Source of the DNA: Gavia stellata
Lineage: Eukaryota > Chordata > Aves > Gaviiformes > Gaviidae
Assembly: GCF_030936135.1 (NCBI RefSeq)
Contig: NC_082617.1
Coordinates: forward strand, 2,848,001-2,912,000
Length of the DNA stretch: 64,000 nt
Reading direction: 5' to 3'
Below, piece by piece: positions 12,168 through 23,379 of this stretch; position 1 is the first letter of the stretch; every line of letters starts with the position of its first letter. The notes under the pieces were generated by a model. The model was not told the origin of the DNA, did no database searches, and was given only the letters and a program-made list of their open reading frames with translations. A program made the position numbers and the translations under genes.

Positions 12168-15100
12168 AGGTGGCAAATGTTGGGCCATGGATGAGCAGTA
12201 CAGGAGGGAGATGCACGGATGGGGAAAGCTGCTTTATCAGCCTGGTAGGAAACCCGAATTTAGTCTGTTGGAAAGACCTGAGAAACTGGACTCCAGCCTT
12301 ATCCCCAGAAACGTTGGTTTGAAAGCCTGCAAGGAGCTACCTCCATCCCGCCCCAGCTGGCAGCCAGGGAAGAACAAGGCCTCGTACAAGAGTATGGGTG
12401 AAGAACGCAGAAACCTGGAGACTAAATGCAAAGCCCATGCCCATTCTGTTTTGGGTGGTGCCTGGTTTGGATGAAGTTGAAGGTGAGCAGGGCCAAACCC
12501 TTGCCTGCTGCCTGCTCCCATTCAACGGTCCCTTTACCTTGTGGCAGGGAACCAGCCTCGTGGTCTCCTTCCTCCACTGCCCTGTGAGGGTGGGTGCCTG
12601 AGCCCTGGGAGCCGAACAGCCCCGGGACAAGCAGCTTCTCCTTCCAGGTGGTGGGAAGTGGCTACTCTCTGCTGCTCAGGGAGGGAAGAGGGGAGGGAGC
12701 CCAGCAGGAGCAGAAAGAGTGGAAGAGACTGAGCTCATGGGGACAAAACTGGTGAGCGGGGAGCTGGGTTGGCCAAGGCGGAGGAGGAGGAGTTGTGGGA
12801 GGCAGCACTTCTTGGTCTGGCTAGGGTTTCTACAGATGAGAAATACAGTACAACTTTAAAAAATATAATTTTTTATAGAGGGGAGAGGGGCTCCTGTAAC
12901 CCTGTATTTCACACTGGAGGATGCAAGAGGGCAGTGCTGGGGCACTGGTTGCATGAGCTTCAAACTGGAGTTTCATAATGGAAAGTGAGGTGCAAAAATG
13001 ACATTACAGAGCTGTAATGTCATTCCCTTCAGTGCCGTGTGCTCCAGCCCTTCCCTTGCCTCGATTCACCTCTGTGTAAAAGAGTCCCAGCCAAGCAGAG
13101 TCATGCTGAATAAACACAGTTGCACCTTTGAGCAAGTTTTCATGTTATGGTATTGGAAACTGTGGGCAAGAAGGCAAGGGAGCAAGTGCTGGAGCCAGGG
13201 GCCAGAGAGAGGAGATGGCCTTCTAGTTAAGGTAACTACTTGGAAGTTCAGGGTTTATTTTTAGGCTTCGCTGTAAACTTACTCCGTGGGCATGACACAG
13301 GATCCATGTTTCACTTCCCGATTGCTCAAATCAGTCTAAATTGTCCTTCCCTTTTCTGTCTTACTTCTTTCAACGGAAAACCTACAGTTACAGAGAGTAG
13401 CTGTAGTTTGCTTTTTGTATGAGCAAAGACAGACACAGAGATCTTGGTTTTGTCTGCGTTTTCTGGAGAATGCTGTAGTGAGTGCTGCTATTAGGACAAC
13501 AGGGAGAAAGTCCTCATCTCCTAAGAGGAGCTGGGCTGTAGTTGGGATTTTCATCAAGGTTTTGGTTCCTAGTGCTCCACTTCAGTTTGGGTTTGGGTAT
13601 CTTGGCTGTTGGATCTGTCTCCATGCCTCCGCCAAACACCTCTGCAAACACAGCCTGTGCCGGCAGAGCACACATGGGTTGCCAGCAAGTTTCCTTAGGG
13701 CAAGCGTGGTGGGTGCAATATTTGTGTCCCTCTGTGAGGATGGGTGCAGCGACCTTCCCCAGCACCCATCGTGCTGGTGGCACCGAAGCAGGGTCTGGGA
13801 GGGTGACTGTTCGGGAGGTTTCTAGTGCAATGGTAGGTGCAGAAAGGAGGCTTGCAGGGATCTGCTCTAATGTAACCCAACAAATAATGTGTCTATCCTA
13901 GAAATTGGTATCAAGGGCAGGGTAGAAGTGACTGAGAGACTCGTTTTCTAACTTGGCATCTCTCTACTAATCAATTATTTGACGAGTCCCCACCTGCCTG
14001 CCTCGCTGGGGGTTGCTGTGAAGCTTAATTGACTTTGTGTCTATAATGCACCTGGCAAGCTCAGAGGAAAGGCGTTGTTCCTTGCTGTTACTAACACTCT
14101 TGTTGGATGAATCCTGTTGCAAAACCCAGGCAGGCTCCAGAGCTCTGCCTCACGTAGGCATGTGGGTGGCAGCAAACAGCAGCTTGGTTTCGGGCTCTTA
14201 CTTAGAAGAGGAAATACTTTTGTGTTATTGATTTGATGCATAAATAAGGGGACATTTGTATATGTCTGTGGAAAAGTTGGCTGTCCCTGTCCCCGATCAC
14301 AGCGTTTGCCAAAGTGTCCGGCAAAAAGAAGCAGCCTCGTATTTCAAAACCCAGGTGAGCAAGTGATGGGGAGGAACCAAATCAGGATAATCCCTTTTTA
14401 TTCCACCAGGGAGCATAACTCTAATGACTTTGATGCTAAACACTTCTCCAGGTCAACATTCACCCTTCTATGCTTAACTAACTGCCAGTTAGTAATTCAC
14501 TTGGGACAACCAGCTTTCAAACCCATAGTTGTTCAGGCAAGTACAGATATGGCAAATAATCAGGAACTAAAATGTATCTGCAGTCCTACAAGCGACTACA
14601 TCTCATCCTACATTTAAAACTCAAAACCTACCCTAAGCACCACCACAAATCCTATTGCCTTTCCTTGGTTTGAGCAGTTACTGAATATGTAGTAACTCCA
14701 GTAAAGTCATCCCATTCCAGACATCTTTGATTTGAAGAAACTTTTGGGAATATGGTCCCTATTCACTTACTATGAAGAAAATGGTTTTAAGCTTTTAATA
14801 TTTTAAGGTGATTTTCTTATGCCTTTCTGAGATGAACTTGTGTGCTTATAAGGAGCATGCCATACCATTACGTGGTTAAATCTAGATTATCACTGCTCGA
14901 TAGCTGCCTCTTTACTGGATCTGGCCCCTCGCCCTGAAACAAGACTGACCACTTGCCCAGGGCACCAAAGGTCTGGCTCACAAGGAAAACACAGCTGGTT
15001 TCTAGTTTTGAGCAAAGATAAAGATACTGATGGCTTCAGATGACTGACCTCCACCACTTTCAGGTTTCCAGATCTTTACACCATCTTTGCCCACTTGGTT

Positions 15101-16880
15101 TAAACTGACATGGGTTCTCCCCAGCTCCAAGCGCTGGTTCACCCCTGAAATGCAGCCGAGGGCTGAGATCAGAAAATGGGGATCGGCTAACTCTCTGTAG
15201 CTGGGCAGAAGGGGAGAGGGAAGCCTGAGCCTAGCAGGAACATTACAGGCTGTGGCCGGCGATGACCACTCATCTCCAGGTTGGTTCACCTGTGTAAGTC
15301 GCTGCCCCAGGCTGACTGATCCTTCACCCACCCAAGGAGGTGGATTACTGTTGACCGTTCTGCACAGACCCACGTGTGTGAGCACCATGGAGGTTGCTGA
15401 CCCTCACAGGGCCAAGATGTGAGATCCCTTTTGTTAAAAACGCACAGAAGCTGCTTGTGATTTCCAGTAATATTCCGTAGAGATTTTTTTTTTTTTTTTG
15501 AGGAAGGGAAGAGGCATCAGGTCCTCACTTGTGGTGCACATGGCAGAGCTTTAATGGGACAGACTGTAAAGGGCTCAGTTACTGGCTGAGCTCTTGTGAA
15601 GGGTGGTGACCAAGGGAACAGGATTTATAATCCTGTTACTGGTCTCCTAAATCCTCCTGACTCTTTAGAGAATGGCTGTGGGCAGTGCTGTGATGGATCT
15701 CAACCGGGCTCGGGCTGGGAGCCCGCTGCGGCACAGCTGCGGGAGCACGTGCGGTGTTGTTTCAGTGACTTCAGTCCTTGCACTCACAAGTGAGAGACAG
15801 GCAAATAAACCCAAGCCTGACTTGAGCGTTGCAGCTGGTTTTCTGTAGAGCATGATGATCATCTGGAAAAGCCCTGGTGAACCCAGGCCCAGAAAACTAC
15901 CGTGGCACCAAGTCCCCCTGTACCACCTGGCAACATGGAGGTCATGGTCCCATGTTCATCCACCAGCTTTTATTTTAGATTTTGGTGTTTAAGCTCACCA
16001 AGAAGCACAGCAAAGGTGGTGCTGTGGGAGAGAAGCTTGTTAAAAGACTATAAAATGTGGAAATATCTTGGAGTGCGGGCAGATAGTGCCTTTCCACGGT
16101 GCAGCTGAGTTCAACTCTTGGATTAAGCCAATGGTTTCTTCCCAGATGACACCAAACCCAAACCATGAGTCAGGCTTTGCAAAGTACAACAGCACTCTGC
16201 TGAGGTTTGCACTGTATAGTTTTGCACTGTACAGTGCAGTGCATTAAGGGTTGCATCATATGGTGCTGCAGCACACAGCACACATAGGAGCAGGGATATT
16301 ATAAACAGGTCCTACCCCAGAGGCTGGAGAGCCACACCTCAACGTTTCAGCAGAAAGCTATCACTTTGGGTGCAAACACTTCATTCTGCAGATTCCCTGG
16401 TTTTCCCACAACCCTTCCTCCCCGAGGGAAATAGCAGCCTATTTGCATATTAAACAAGATGCTGGATGATGAGCTATTGAGAGGTTTTCTCATGATGTCA
16501 GAGCCCTTCTGAGCATTTCCAGTGGTCGCCCCTGGGGATGGCTGGCTGCTGACGCAGGGTTGGGGAAAGCCCTCAGCTTCGCTGGGCTGTGCAGGGCTGA
16601 GGATCTATTTCATCCATGGCATTAGGATCCTGGCAGCACCACTCGGGTGTGTGGGCAGCCCATCCTGACAGAGCCTGCTTGCCCAGCAGGAACAATGGCC
16701 ACTTACCCACATTTTTAGCTGGTGACTTGCAAATGTGCTTCATGTTTATGAGATGATAAAACCTAACCACAGCCTGGATGAACATGCCATGCTAAAGCTC
16801 AGCTCATCCCCCTCTGACGGCATTTCCTGGACGCTACCTTGACTTGGTGCTATCGTGAAAGCTTTCTTCCTCTTCTACAG
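12168..16880. other. Intergenic, no supported gene
   Basis: No gene recognised. The part around 14600-14900 is AT-rich. There is a run of 16 T at 15484-15499 and a 14-bp perfect palindrome at 16224-16237. Open frames are short and overlap without family resemblance. Confidence 0.5.
15484..15499. repeat. T homopolymer (16 T)
   Basis: An uninterrupted run of 16 T follows a short AT-rich stretch. It could be the poly(A) of an inserted element read on the minus strand, but the flanks show no recognisable retroposed sequence. Confidence 0.9.
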
Positions 16881-17396
16881 AGTGGTTGAGGTGCGAAGGG
16901 ACCTCTGGAGGTCATCTGGTCCAACCCCTCTGCTCAAGCAGGGTCACCCAGAGATGGTTGCCCAGGACCATGTCCAGGTGGCTTTTGAGCATCTCCAAGG
17001 ACGGCGACTCCACAACCTCCCTGGGCAACCTGTGCCAGTGCTCGGTCACCATTGCTGTAAAAAAAGTGTTTCCTGATGTTCAGGTGGAGCCTCCTGTGTT
17101 TCTGATTGTGACCCTTGCCTCTTGTTCTCTCACTGGGCACCACTGAAAAGAGCCTAGATCCGTCCTCTTTGCACATTCCTTCAGGTATTTCTAGACACTG
17201 ATGAGATCCCCGAGAGCTTTCTTTCCTCCAGGCTGAACAGTCGCAGCTCCCTCAGCCTCTCCTCATACTCAGGTGCTGCAGTCCCTTCATCGTCTCCATG
17301 ACCCTTCATTGGACTCTGTTTGGTATGCCCATGTCTCTCTTATACTGGGGAGCCCAGTACAAAAACACAGAGCCCAGAACACAGTGCTCCAGCTGG
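16881..17396 (-). mobile_element. CR1 LINE, 3' part, antisense
   Basis: Read on the plus strand this is a reverse-complement CR1. It starts with the block 'ggaagggacctctggaggtcatctggtccaacccc' in diverged form, continues through the conserved stretches around 'ccacaacctccctgggcaacctg' and 'cttgttctctcactgggcaccactgaaaagagcct', and ends in the 'ggggagcccag...gagcccagaacacagtgctcc' region. The element's 3' end is therefore at the left. The point where it stops is the point where the CR1 piece at 19842-20476 begins, with about 45 bases of shared sequence. Confidence 0.92.
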
Positions 17397-17638
17397 CTTG
17401 AGCGGCCTCGGGATGCTACAGACACCATCCAGCTAGCATGGCCCAAGGCAATGGATCACATCCATCGCCATACCCCCTCTCCCACCAGACTGACCCTGTA
17501 GGCCTTAGGGCCCAACGGACCTGGGAGGAAAAGGTGGGAAGAACACAGGGAAAAAGGGGGAGAAAGCAGCATGGGTGGGGATAACGATGCCAGGCGCATT
17601 GTTAATAATACTTAGGCTCTTCCTGTCATTCTCATGTC
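17397..17638. other. Spacer between CR1 piece and TOPORS-like 3' end
   Basis: About 240 bases with no recognised gene or repeat. It separates the left CR1 fragment from the poly(A) signal of the TOPORS-like gene. The right-hand part is purine-rich. Confidence 0.5.
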
Positions 17639-17644
17639 TTTATT
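17639..17644 (-). terminator. Poly(A) signal of the TOPORS-like gene
   Basis: TTTATT on the plus strand reads AATAAA on the minus strand, about 120 bases after the stop codon of the minus-strand RING gene. This gives a short, plausible 3' UTR and supports a transcribed gene. Confidence 0.55.
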
Positions 17645-17764
17645 TTCCGGGAGAGCTGGGGTTTGGGTACTGAGCAGAGCCTTCTGGTCCCCGTGGGGGT
17701 CGGCGTGTGGCCCTGCCGCTGGGCCGGCCCTCCTGTCGCCAGCTGCCGGGGCCACCTTCTAGCA

Positions 17765-19102
17765 TCACTGGCAGGGTGGCTTCTTGGCGGGTGCGGCAGA
17801 GTCCTCGGAGCTGCTGCTAGCCTTCCTCTTCAGAGGGCTCCGGGGCCCCCGACACGAGCAGCCCCTGCCCTGGCTGGGAGCAGAGGCACCTGGTGCAGCC
17901 TCCCCCGGCTCCTTGTGCAGCTCTTCTTGCACCCCTGGGATGGGAGTGGGGACGGAAGGGGGGCAGCCGGCACCCCCGCGAAGAGCAGCGGTCGAGGTGC
18001 CCAGGAGTTCGGCTGCATCGGCTGCGGCAGCGCTGCTGGAGGGGGCTGGTGCAGGCGCAGGAGTCCCCCCTGGGGAGGCAGCGGGGCTGCTGCTGGCCAT
18101 GGGGCTGCGCTCCCGAACCCCTGGGGAGGCAGCGGGGATGCTGCTGGCCATGGGGCTGCGCTCCCGAACCCCTGGGGAGGCAGCGGGGATGCTGCTGGCC
18201 ATGGGGCTGCGCTCCCGAACCCCTGGGGAGGCAGCGGGGATGCTGCTGGCCATGGGGCTGCGCTCCCGAACCCCTGGGGAGGCAGCCCAGCTCCTGCTGC
18301 TGGTCACAAGGCAGCCCTCCCCTCTCCTTTGGAAGCCAGCGGAGCTGGTTGTGGCCATGAGGTTGCCCTCCCATCTCTCTTGATAGGCAGCCCAGCCCGT
18401 GCTGGCCACAGGGCTGCGCTCCCGCCACCTCATGAAGACGGCGCAGTGGGTGATGCCCCCGCGGCTGTCCTCCAAACCCCCGGCAGCACGGCAGGCGTCA
18501 TGGAGCAGGCGCTGTTGGGCTTCCCTCCCGCACTCTCGTGCTGTGAACTCAATGAGTCCTTGCACGAACACTGTCGTGCGGCCTCCGAGGTCGGCCTGCA
18601 GCGACTCGACCAGGCGGTCTTCATGCAGACCCAAGACAGGCAGGGCATTCAGGATCATGTGTTCCAGCACGAGCGCCTGGGAACGCTCTTCCTGAAAGAT
18701 GCGCCCCAGCTCCTGACGCAGCCAGGGCCGCAGGAGCTGGAGGAGATCTGGGTGATGCCTGAAAAGCTCTCCCCAGCCGCTGCGGTGAAGGCCGCCCACG
18801 ACCCACGGATCCGCATTCCATGCTTGGTGCAGCCTGGATGCTCTTGGCGCTGCCAGTCCCCCGTTTTGGGCGCTGCCCAGCGCTGCCGCAGGTGCTCTTA
18901 CGGGGTACTCTTCAAATTCATCCCCCCGCAGCGAGTGCCGGATGGAAGTCACCCTCCTCTTGCAGAGGGGGCACTCGGGCTTGATCTCTGCCCACCGCCG
19001 GATACAGCTGAAACAGAAGCGGTGGAGGCACGGCACGGTACAGGCTGCGTTGTCCCAGGCGTCAAGGCATATCGGGCAGCGGTCCTCCGAGGCCGTGGCC
19101 AT
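17765..19102 (-). CDS. TOPORS-like RING-type E3 ubiquitin ligase
   Basis: Intact 445-residue reading frame without introns in the coding part. A complete C3HC4 RING occupies residues 9-47 (C9, C12, C25, H27, C30, C33, C44, C47). The segment just after it (IRHSLRGDEFEEYPV) and the helical region at about 108-205 resemble the RING and following domain of TOPORS, a nuclear ligase for ubiquitin and SUMO. The family relation is recognised from the sequence; the substrate is unknown. Residues about 230-276 hold degenerate and 277-344 hold four near-identical copies of a 17-residue unit beginning ASPGVRERSPM. The C-terminus is low-complexity and ends with a basic, serine-rich, NLS-like stretch (PLKRKASSSSED). 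TOPORS itself is much longer (about 1,000 residues), so this is a short relative. I chose the ATG at 19102 because it immediately precedes the RING; longer frames upstream lack an ATG. CR1 pieces flank the gene on both sides. Confidence 0.85.
   Translation of the reverse strand: MATASEDRCPICLDAWDNAACTVPCLHRFCFSCIRRWAEIKPECPLCKRRVTSIRHSLRGDEFEEYPVRAPAAALGSAQNGGLAAPRASRLHQAWNADPWVVGGLHRSGWGELFRHHPDLLQLLRPWLRQELGRIFQEERSQALVLEHMILNALPVLGLHEDRLVESLQADLGGRTTVFVQGLIEFTARECGREAQQRLLHDACRAAGGLEDSRGGITHCAVFMRWRERSPVASTGWAAYQERWEGNLMATTSSAGFQRRGEGCLVTSSRSWAASPGVRERSPMASSIPAASPGVRERSPMASSIPAASPGVRERSPMASSIPAASPGVRERSPMASSSPAASPGGTPAPAPAPSSSAAAADAAELLGTSTAALRGGAGCPPSVPTPIPGVQEELHKEPGEAAPGASAPSQGRGCSCRGPRSPLKRKASSSSEDSAAPAKKPPCQ
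18071..18300 (-). repeat. 51-bp coding tandem repeat (four full units plus partial)
   Basis: Unit boundaries are 18071-18121, 18122-18172, 18173-18223 and 18224-18274, with a partial fifth copy after them. The units differ at only a few bases. Because 51 is a multiple of three, each unit adds 17 residues without breaking the frame. Older, diverged copies of the same unit can be traced to about 18420. Confidence 0.95.
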
Positions 19103-19195
19103 GCTCGGCACGCGCTGCGGTGGGCTGGGGAGAGCTGGTGGGGATGGACTCCTCCTCCTCCTCTCCGACACTGCAGCGGCGGGAGTCCCGTCCCG

Positions 19196-19317
19196 CTAGA
19201 AGAGGAAAAGAGGCCACGGTCATTGGCTGGCCCGGGGAGGGCTGGAAGAGAAGCCCAGGTCCCTCAAGAAGGAAACCCGCCCAGCCGCCCAGCGTGAAGC
19301 TTCCCCACACAGCTCAC
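19196..19317 (-). other. Candidate 5' UTR intron of the TOPORS-like gene
   Basis: On the minus strand a donor AG|GTGAGC ends an upstream exon at 19318, and a strong acceptor (CTCTTTTCCTCTTCTAG) ends the intron at 19196. That gives a 122-base intron 93 bases before the ATG. A minus-strand CCAAT motif at 19222-19226 lies inside this interval. An alternative is an unspliced leader starting near 19150. If the intron is real, the gene is not a simple retrocopy. Confidence 0.45.
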
Positions 19318-19532
19318 CTCTGCTGCGGCGAGCGTGCCTCCTGGGTGCCCCGGCTGCCTGAACCAGGCAGGGCTGGGGAAACACCTGCAGTGGCTCCGGG
19401 GATGGGCACTGAGAGCTGCACTTCCCAGGGCACAAGTCCGGCACCGAGCCAAAGGCTTGCTCCGCACTCCAAGCCTCGCCAAAACGTTCAGCTGGAGTGA
19501 AGGCACGAGCCGGCTGGGAGAGGCTGGGCGCC

Positions 19533-19538
19533 GGAATA
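19533..19538 (-). promoter_or_regulatory. Possible TATA-like element for the TOPORS-like gene
   Basis: The minus strand reads TTATAT here with GC-rich surroundings and a TGACG motif just upstream. A start site near 19505 would give a first exon of about 190 bases ending at the donor at 19318. This is a prediction from spacing only. Confidence 0.25.
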
Positions 19539-19841
19539 TAAGCAGCGAGGGCCGTGACGCCACAATGCGTGGCTGCGGGGTGTCACAGTCCATCGCTGGG
19601 GGGTGTCACCATGGGCCATCCTCACCCGCGGCGCTCGCCCCAGCAGCCCTGCGGCCCCGGCACACGCCTCGGGGCTTACCGCAATGCCTCTGCCCGCTCC
19701 ATCCCCCGCACCTTCTGTCGTGGGCTCGGCATCGGTGCTTCAAGCCAGCCACCGAGGCCTTGGCCGTGCCTCCCCAGGGCCCCGTCCGTTCGCCCTGCCC
19801 TGAGGTGGCACACGTCTCCAGGCACACACAGCCAGAGGGCT

Positions 19842-20476
19842 CCTGGGGAGCCCAGCACAAGAAGGAGCCCAGAACACAGCGCTCTGGTGTGGCCTCACCA
19901 CTGCTGAGTCACCTGGAGGATCACCTGCCTTGACCCACTGGCAATACTTTGCCACATGCGGCCCAGCGTACCATTACACTTCTGGGTGGCAAGGGCACGT
20001 TGCCAGCTCGCGTTCAACTTGGTGTCCACCGGGACCCCCGAGTCCTATTCTGCAAAGCTACTTTCCAGACGCTTGGCCCCCAGCATGTCCTGGTTCATGG
20101 AGCTGGTCCTGCCCAGGTGCAGGACTTTGCACTTGCTCTTGTTGAACCGTGTGAGGTTCCTGTCAGCCCATTTCTCCAGCCTGTCCAGGTCCTTCTGGAT
20201 GGCAGCACGACCCTCTGGTGTATCAGCCACACATCCCAGTTTGGTATCGTCAGCAAAAATTGCTGAGAGGACACTCTGCCCCGTCATCCAGATCGTTAAT
20301 GAAGATGATAAACGACTGGACCCAGGATTCCCAGGGCTGACTCCTGGGGTACAGAAGTAGTCACTGGCCTCCAACTAGACTTCGTGCCACTGATCACCAC
20401 CCTTCGGGTTCAACCATTCAGCCGTTTTTCAATCCACCTTACCCTCTGCTCATCCAGCCCCAACAGCTCATCCAAC
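19842..20476 (-). mobile_element. CR1 LINE, internal RT part, antisense
   Basis: Reverse-complement CR1 covering the end of ORF2 and the start of the 3' region. On the minus strand it encodes FADDTKLG (the reverse transcriptase catalytic FADD), then an AIQKDLDRLEKWADRN-type stretch and KCKVLHLGR. Frameshifts and an in-frame stop make it non-functional. Its left edge lies in the middle of the element rather than at the CR1 3' end. That edge shares about 45 bases with the right edge of the CR1 piece at 16881-17396. Confidence 0.92.
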
Positions 20477-23247
20477 AGCTCAAAGCCCAGGAGCTAGGAC
20501 TCCAAATCACTAAATCAGCTTTAAAATGATGGAGGGGATCAGCTGCATTTTCAAGTTTGTCTCTGCACCCAAAATAGCTGGAAAATGGACTTAGGAAAAT
20601 CCACAGGTTGGTCTTCAAAGGTGACTTGCAGGGAGCCAGAGGCTGGAAATTGAAATGCCGTGTCCCTTGAGACCTGCAAACCAGGAGCTTTGTAGTTGCT
20701 TTTCCTGCTTTGAACACAAACAAAAGCAGCTTTAAAAGCTTCTGTCCTGGTGAGAGGACTCTCTCAAGAGTGCCAGCACCTCGGGGCTGCTTGTTGATGG
20801 AGGCTCATGCAAAATAAATGTTTGCAAGAGGGATTTGTGTGAAAAGGTGCCTTTGAATGTTCCAGGCACCAGTTTTGGTTAAGAAAAAACTTTCACTGAA
20901 ACCTGCCCCACCGGCCCCTGTTCAGCCGCACGCAGGGCTGGCTCATGGCACCCGCTGGGGTCAATCCCACCAAAACTAGCACAAAACCAACCCAAGTCCA
21001 CTTCTGCTGGGAAAGGAACGATCACTGGCTGCCTTGCACCTCACTTTCTTTCTAGAAGATGACAACGTTTATTCGCTCTCTATTACCAGATGCAGCTGCA
21101 CCCTGTGAACCCGCTCGGGTCCAGGTCGGGGCTGGTGTGTGCCAGTCGTCAGTGTGGTCCTGCGGGGAGCAGCATCACCCCGACATGCACCGAGCACGCG
21201 ATGGCTGGTCCACACCGATGGCCTTCCCCGGCACCTCGCTGCCCCAAGGCAGGTACCAGCCTTTCCAAGCCCAGCCCAGCTAAAAATGATTAGCCAAAGA
21301 AAATCAGTGCCAGCCACCATCACGAGATTGGCACAACGCTCCCGAGCAGCGGCATGGGGAAGCCCTGGGGCACCGTCACGGGGCAGAGATGTGCTGCTTC
21401 TTGCCTGCACCAAGGAGCAGCTGAGGGCATCCCTTGCCCAAGCCCAGCGCTGCAACGTGATCCCCGCTCGGGCACCCGCACGGCTGGAGAAAACACAGGT
21501 CATGCCTGTGGAAAGGGAAAACAGAGGATCAACAGCAGCCGTGTTTGTACCTGGAGGGAGTCAGTTGTCTGCCTAAGAAGAAAATAACAAAGAAATGTAT
21601 TTTTGCAACCACACCAAGGAGCTGGAGGGGAGCGAAGGCAAGCGGGCACCGTGCAGCTCCAGGGGCTCTTTTTAGTGCCGGCTGCCCCGCAGAGCTCACC
21701 TGGCTGGGGGGAATCCAGCTCAGAGAGGAGGAGAGGCATGAAACACCACCATGGCCCCAGCGCCTCCTCCAGCTGACTGCAAGGCCTCATCATGCCGTGC
21801 CTCAGTTTCCCTCCCTGCCCTCCTCTGCTGAAGATTGTCACCCAGAGGATGGAGAGCTGGAGGAGGGATTTCTCCCTCTGCTTAGGAAAGCTTCAGGGTT
21901 GGGGGTCCTGATCCCATCCCAGGCCATTCCCCACTCCCAAGGGCTGCATCCAACTTTTCCCCCTTGCTGCTGCTGGGGAAGGTGTGGCTGTGGGATGGAG
22001 GGTGATCATCCCCTGCAGCTGGAGGTGGGAGGTGCTGCCCGAGGGCACTAAGCCCCAGGGGAGGGACCGGCCCTGGCCAGCCCAAGGATCCTGCCTGGGG
22101 CTGGGCAGGGCTGCGGGACCCTCGCTGTGAGCACCAGGACCTGCCTGCTAAGGGCCAAACACGGAGTTATTTTGGCTTCTGTAGAGGTGGGTGCCCGTGG
22201 GGTGGGTCACAGGGGGTGCCCGTGGGGCAGCTGGGGCTCAGCCAGCAGTACCCCAGGGGACTGGCACTGTCCCTCCCAGCCCCAGCATGGGTGTCCCAGC
22301 GCTGGTTCCAGGTGGTGGCTGAGCTGCCCAGGGCCACCCAGCACAGCCTGCAGTAAGGTGCTGGTTCCTGACCTCCAGCCTCCCTTATTTTTCTAGGTCC
22401 ACTCCCAGGTGGAGGCTGGTGAGGCCACCAGGGATGGAAAGTGGATGGTGCACGGACCAAGAGGAGGGTCCCCATCCAGCGCTCACCTTCCCCCACTGGT
22501 CTCGCAGGATTTGGAGCACCCTGGCAGTGGTCCCCTCTAAACCTGGTGGGCCCAGGCTTGGTGGCAGATATCGATGGCCATGGGGTGTCCTTTCCTCAGT
22601 AGGATGCCACGGGCAGTATTGCTCTGGCCAATGTGGGGATGACATTTCTGGGTGGAGATCCCACCAGTGGCAATGCCACAGCCTGCAAGTTCCATGTTAC
22701 AGTGTGTTTTCCCAACCTCTCCCAGCAGGAGACTGTGGGCTGCACAGGCTCTGCTGGGGCAGGGGCTGTTTTGTTCCCACCTTCCCTCCGTCCCCGCTCC
22801 CTCCTGCCCAGAGCTGGGTCAGATGTGAGCAGACACGTCCAGCCGGCTGCAAGGGATGGGCGGCTGCACACCCCTGCCCGGGGCACTGCCAGGAACAGGT
22901 TTCTGCCCTGCCTGGTTGGGATGGGTGATGCAAACCCCACTGTGGGTGGTGGTGGGGCCATGAGCCTCCCCTGGCTCTGGGTGAGCACCCCCGGGGGGTC
23001 CCCCCGGGCAGGCACAGGGCTGTGGGCCTCGCTCCGGACTGGGGCTCATCATGTTTTGGTGTTTGGGGGGGGGGGTTGGGTGGACGCCCAAGGGGTGAGA
23101 ATGACCACTGCTGTGGGATGGGGAACATTGCCCTTCCTTGAGCTGCCCTGGCTCCTGCATCCATCCCTGTGGGCCACCTTCCTCTTCCTCCTGCCTGGCC
23201 CCTGGGGGGCTGAAGCAGGTCTGGAGCTGCACACGGGGCTGTCCTCA

Positions 23248-23250
<3 letters not shown>
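20477..23250. other. Intergenic, no supported gene
   Basis: About 2.8 kb without a recognised exon or repeat. It is GC-rich and carries many short overlapping open frames on both strands, typical of chance in such DNA. Confidence 0.5.

Positions 23251-23282
<32 letters not shown>
23251..23282. repeat. (AT)16 microsatellite
   Basis: Sixteen uninterrupted AT dinucleotides, directly left of a 30-bp tandem repeat and a CR1 element. Confidence 0.98.
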
Positions 23283-23288
<6 letters not shown>

Positions 23289-23379
23289 GAACAAACCCTG
23301 GTGAAACTGGAGAGCTGGTGAACAAACCTGGTGAAACTGGAGAGCTGGTGAACAAACCTGGTGAAACTGGAGAGCTACT
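23289..23379 (+). repeat. 30-bp tandem repeat, three units
   Basis: Three copies of a unit beginning gaacaaacctggtgaaactg: 23289-23319 (31 bases, one extra C), 23320-23349 and 23350-23379. The last unit runs straight into CR1 sequence. Confidence 0.95.

Noticed and set aside
17663..19297. Long plus-strand open frame (about 544 codons) opposite the TOPORS-like gene
   Set aside because: It is the antisense shadow of a GC-rich coding region; it lacks a known domain and repeats the minus-strand tandem unit. The RING on the minus strand is decisive.
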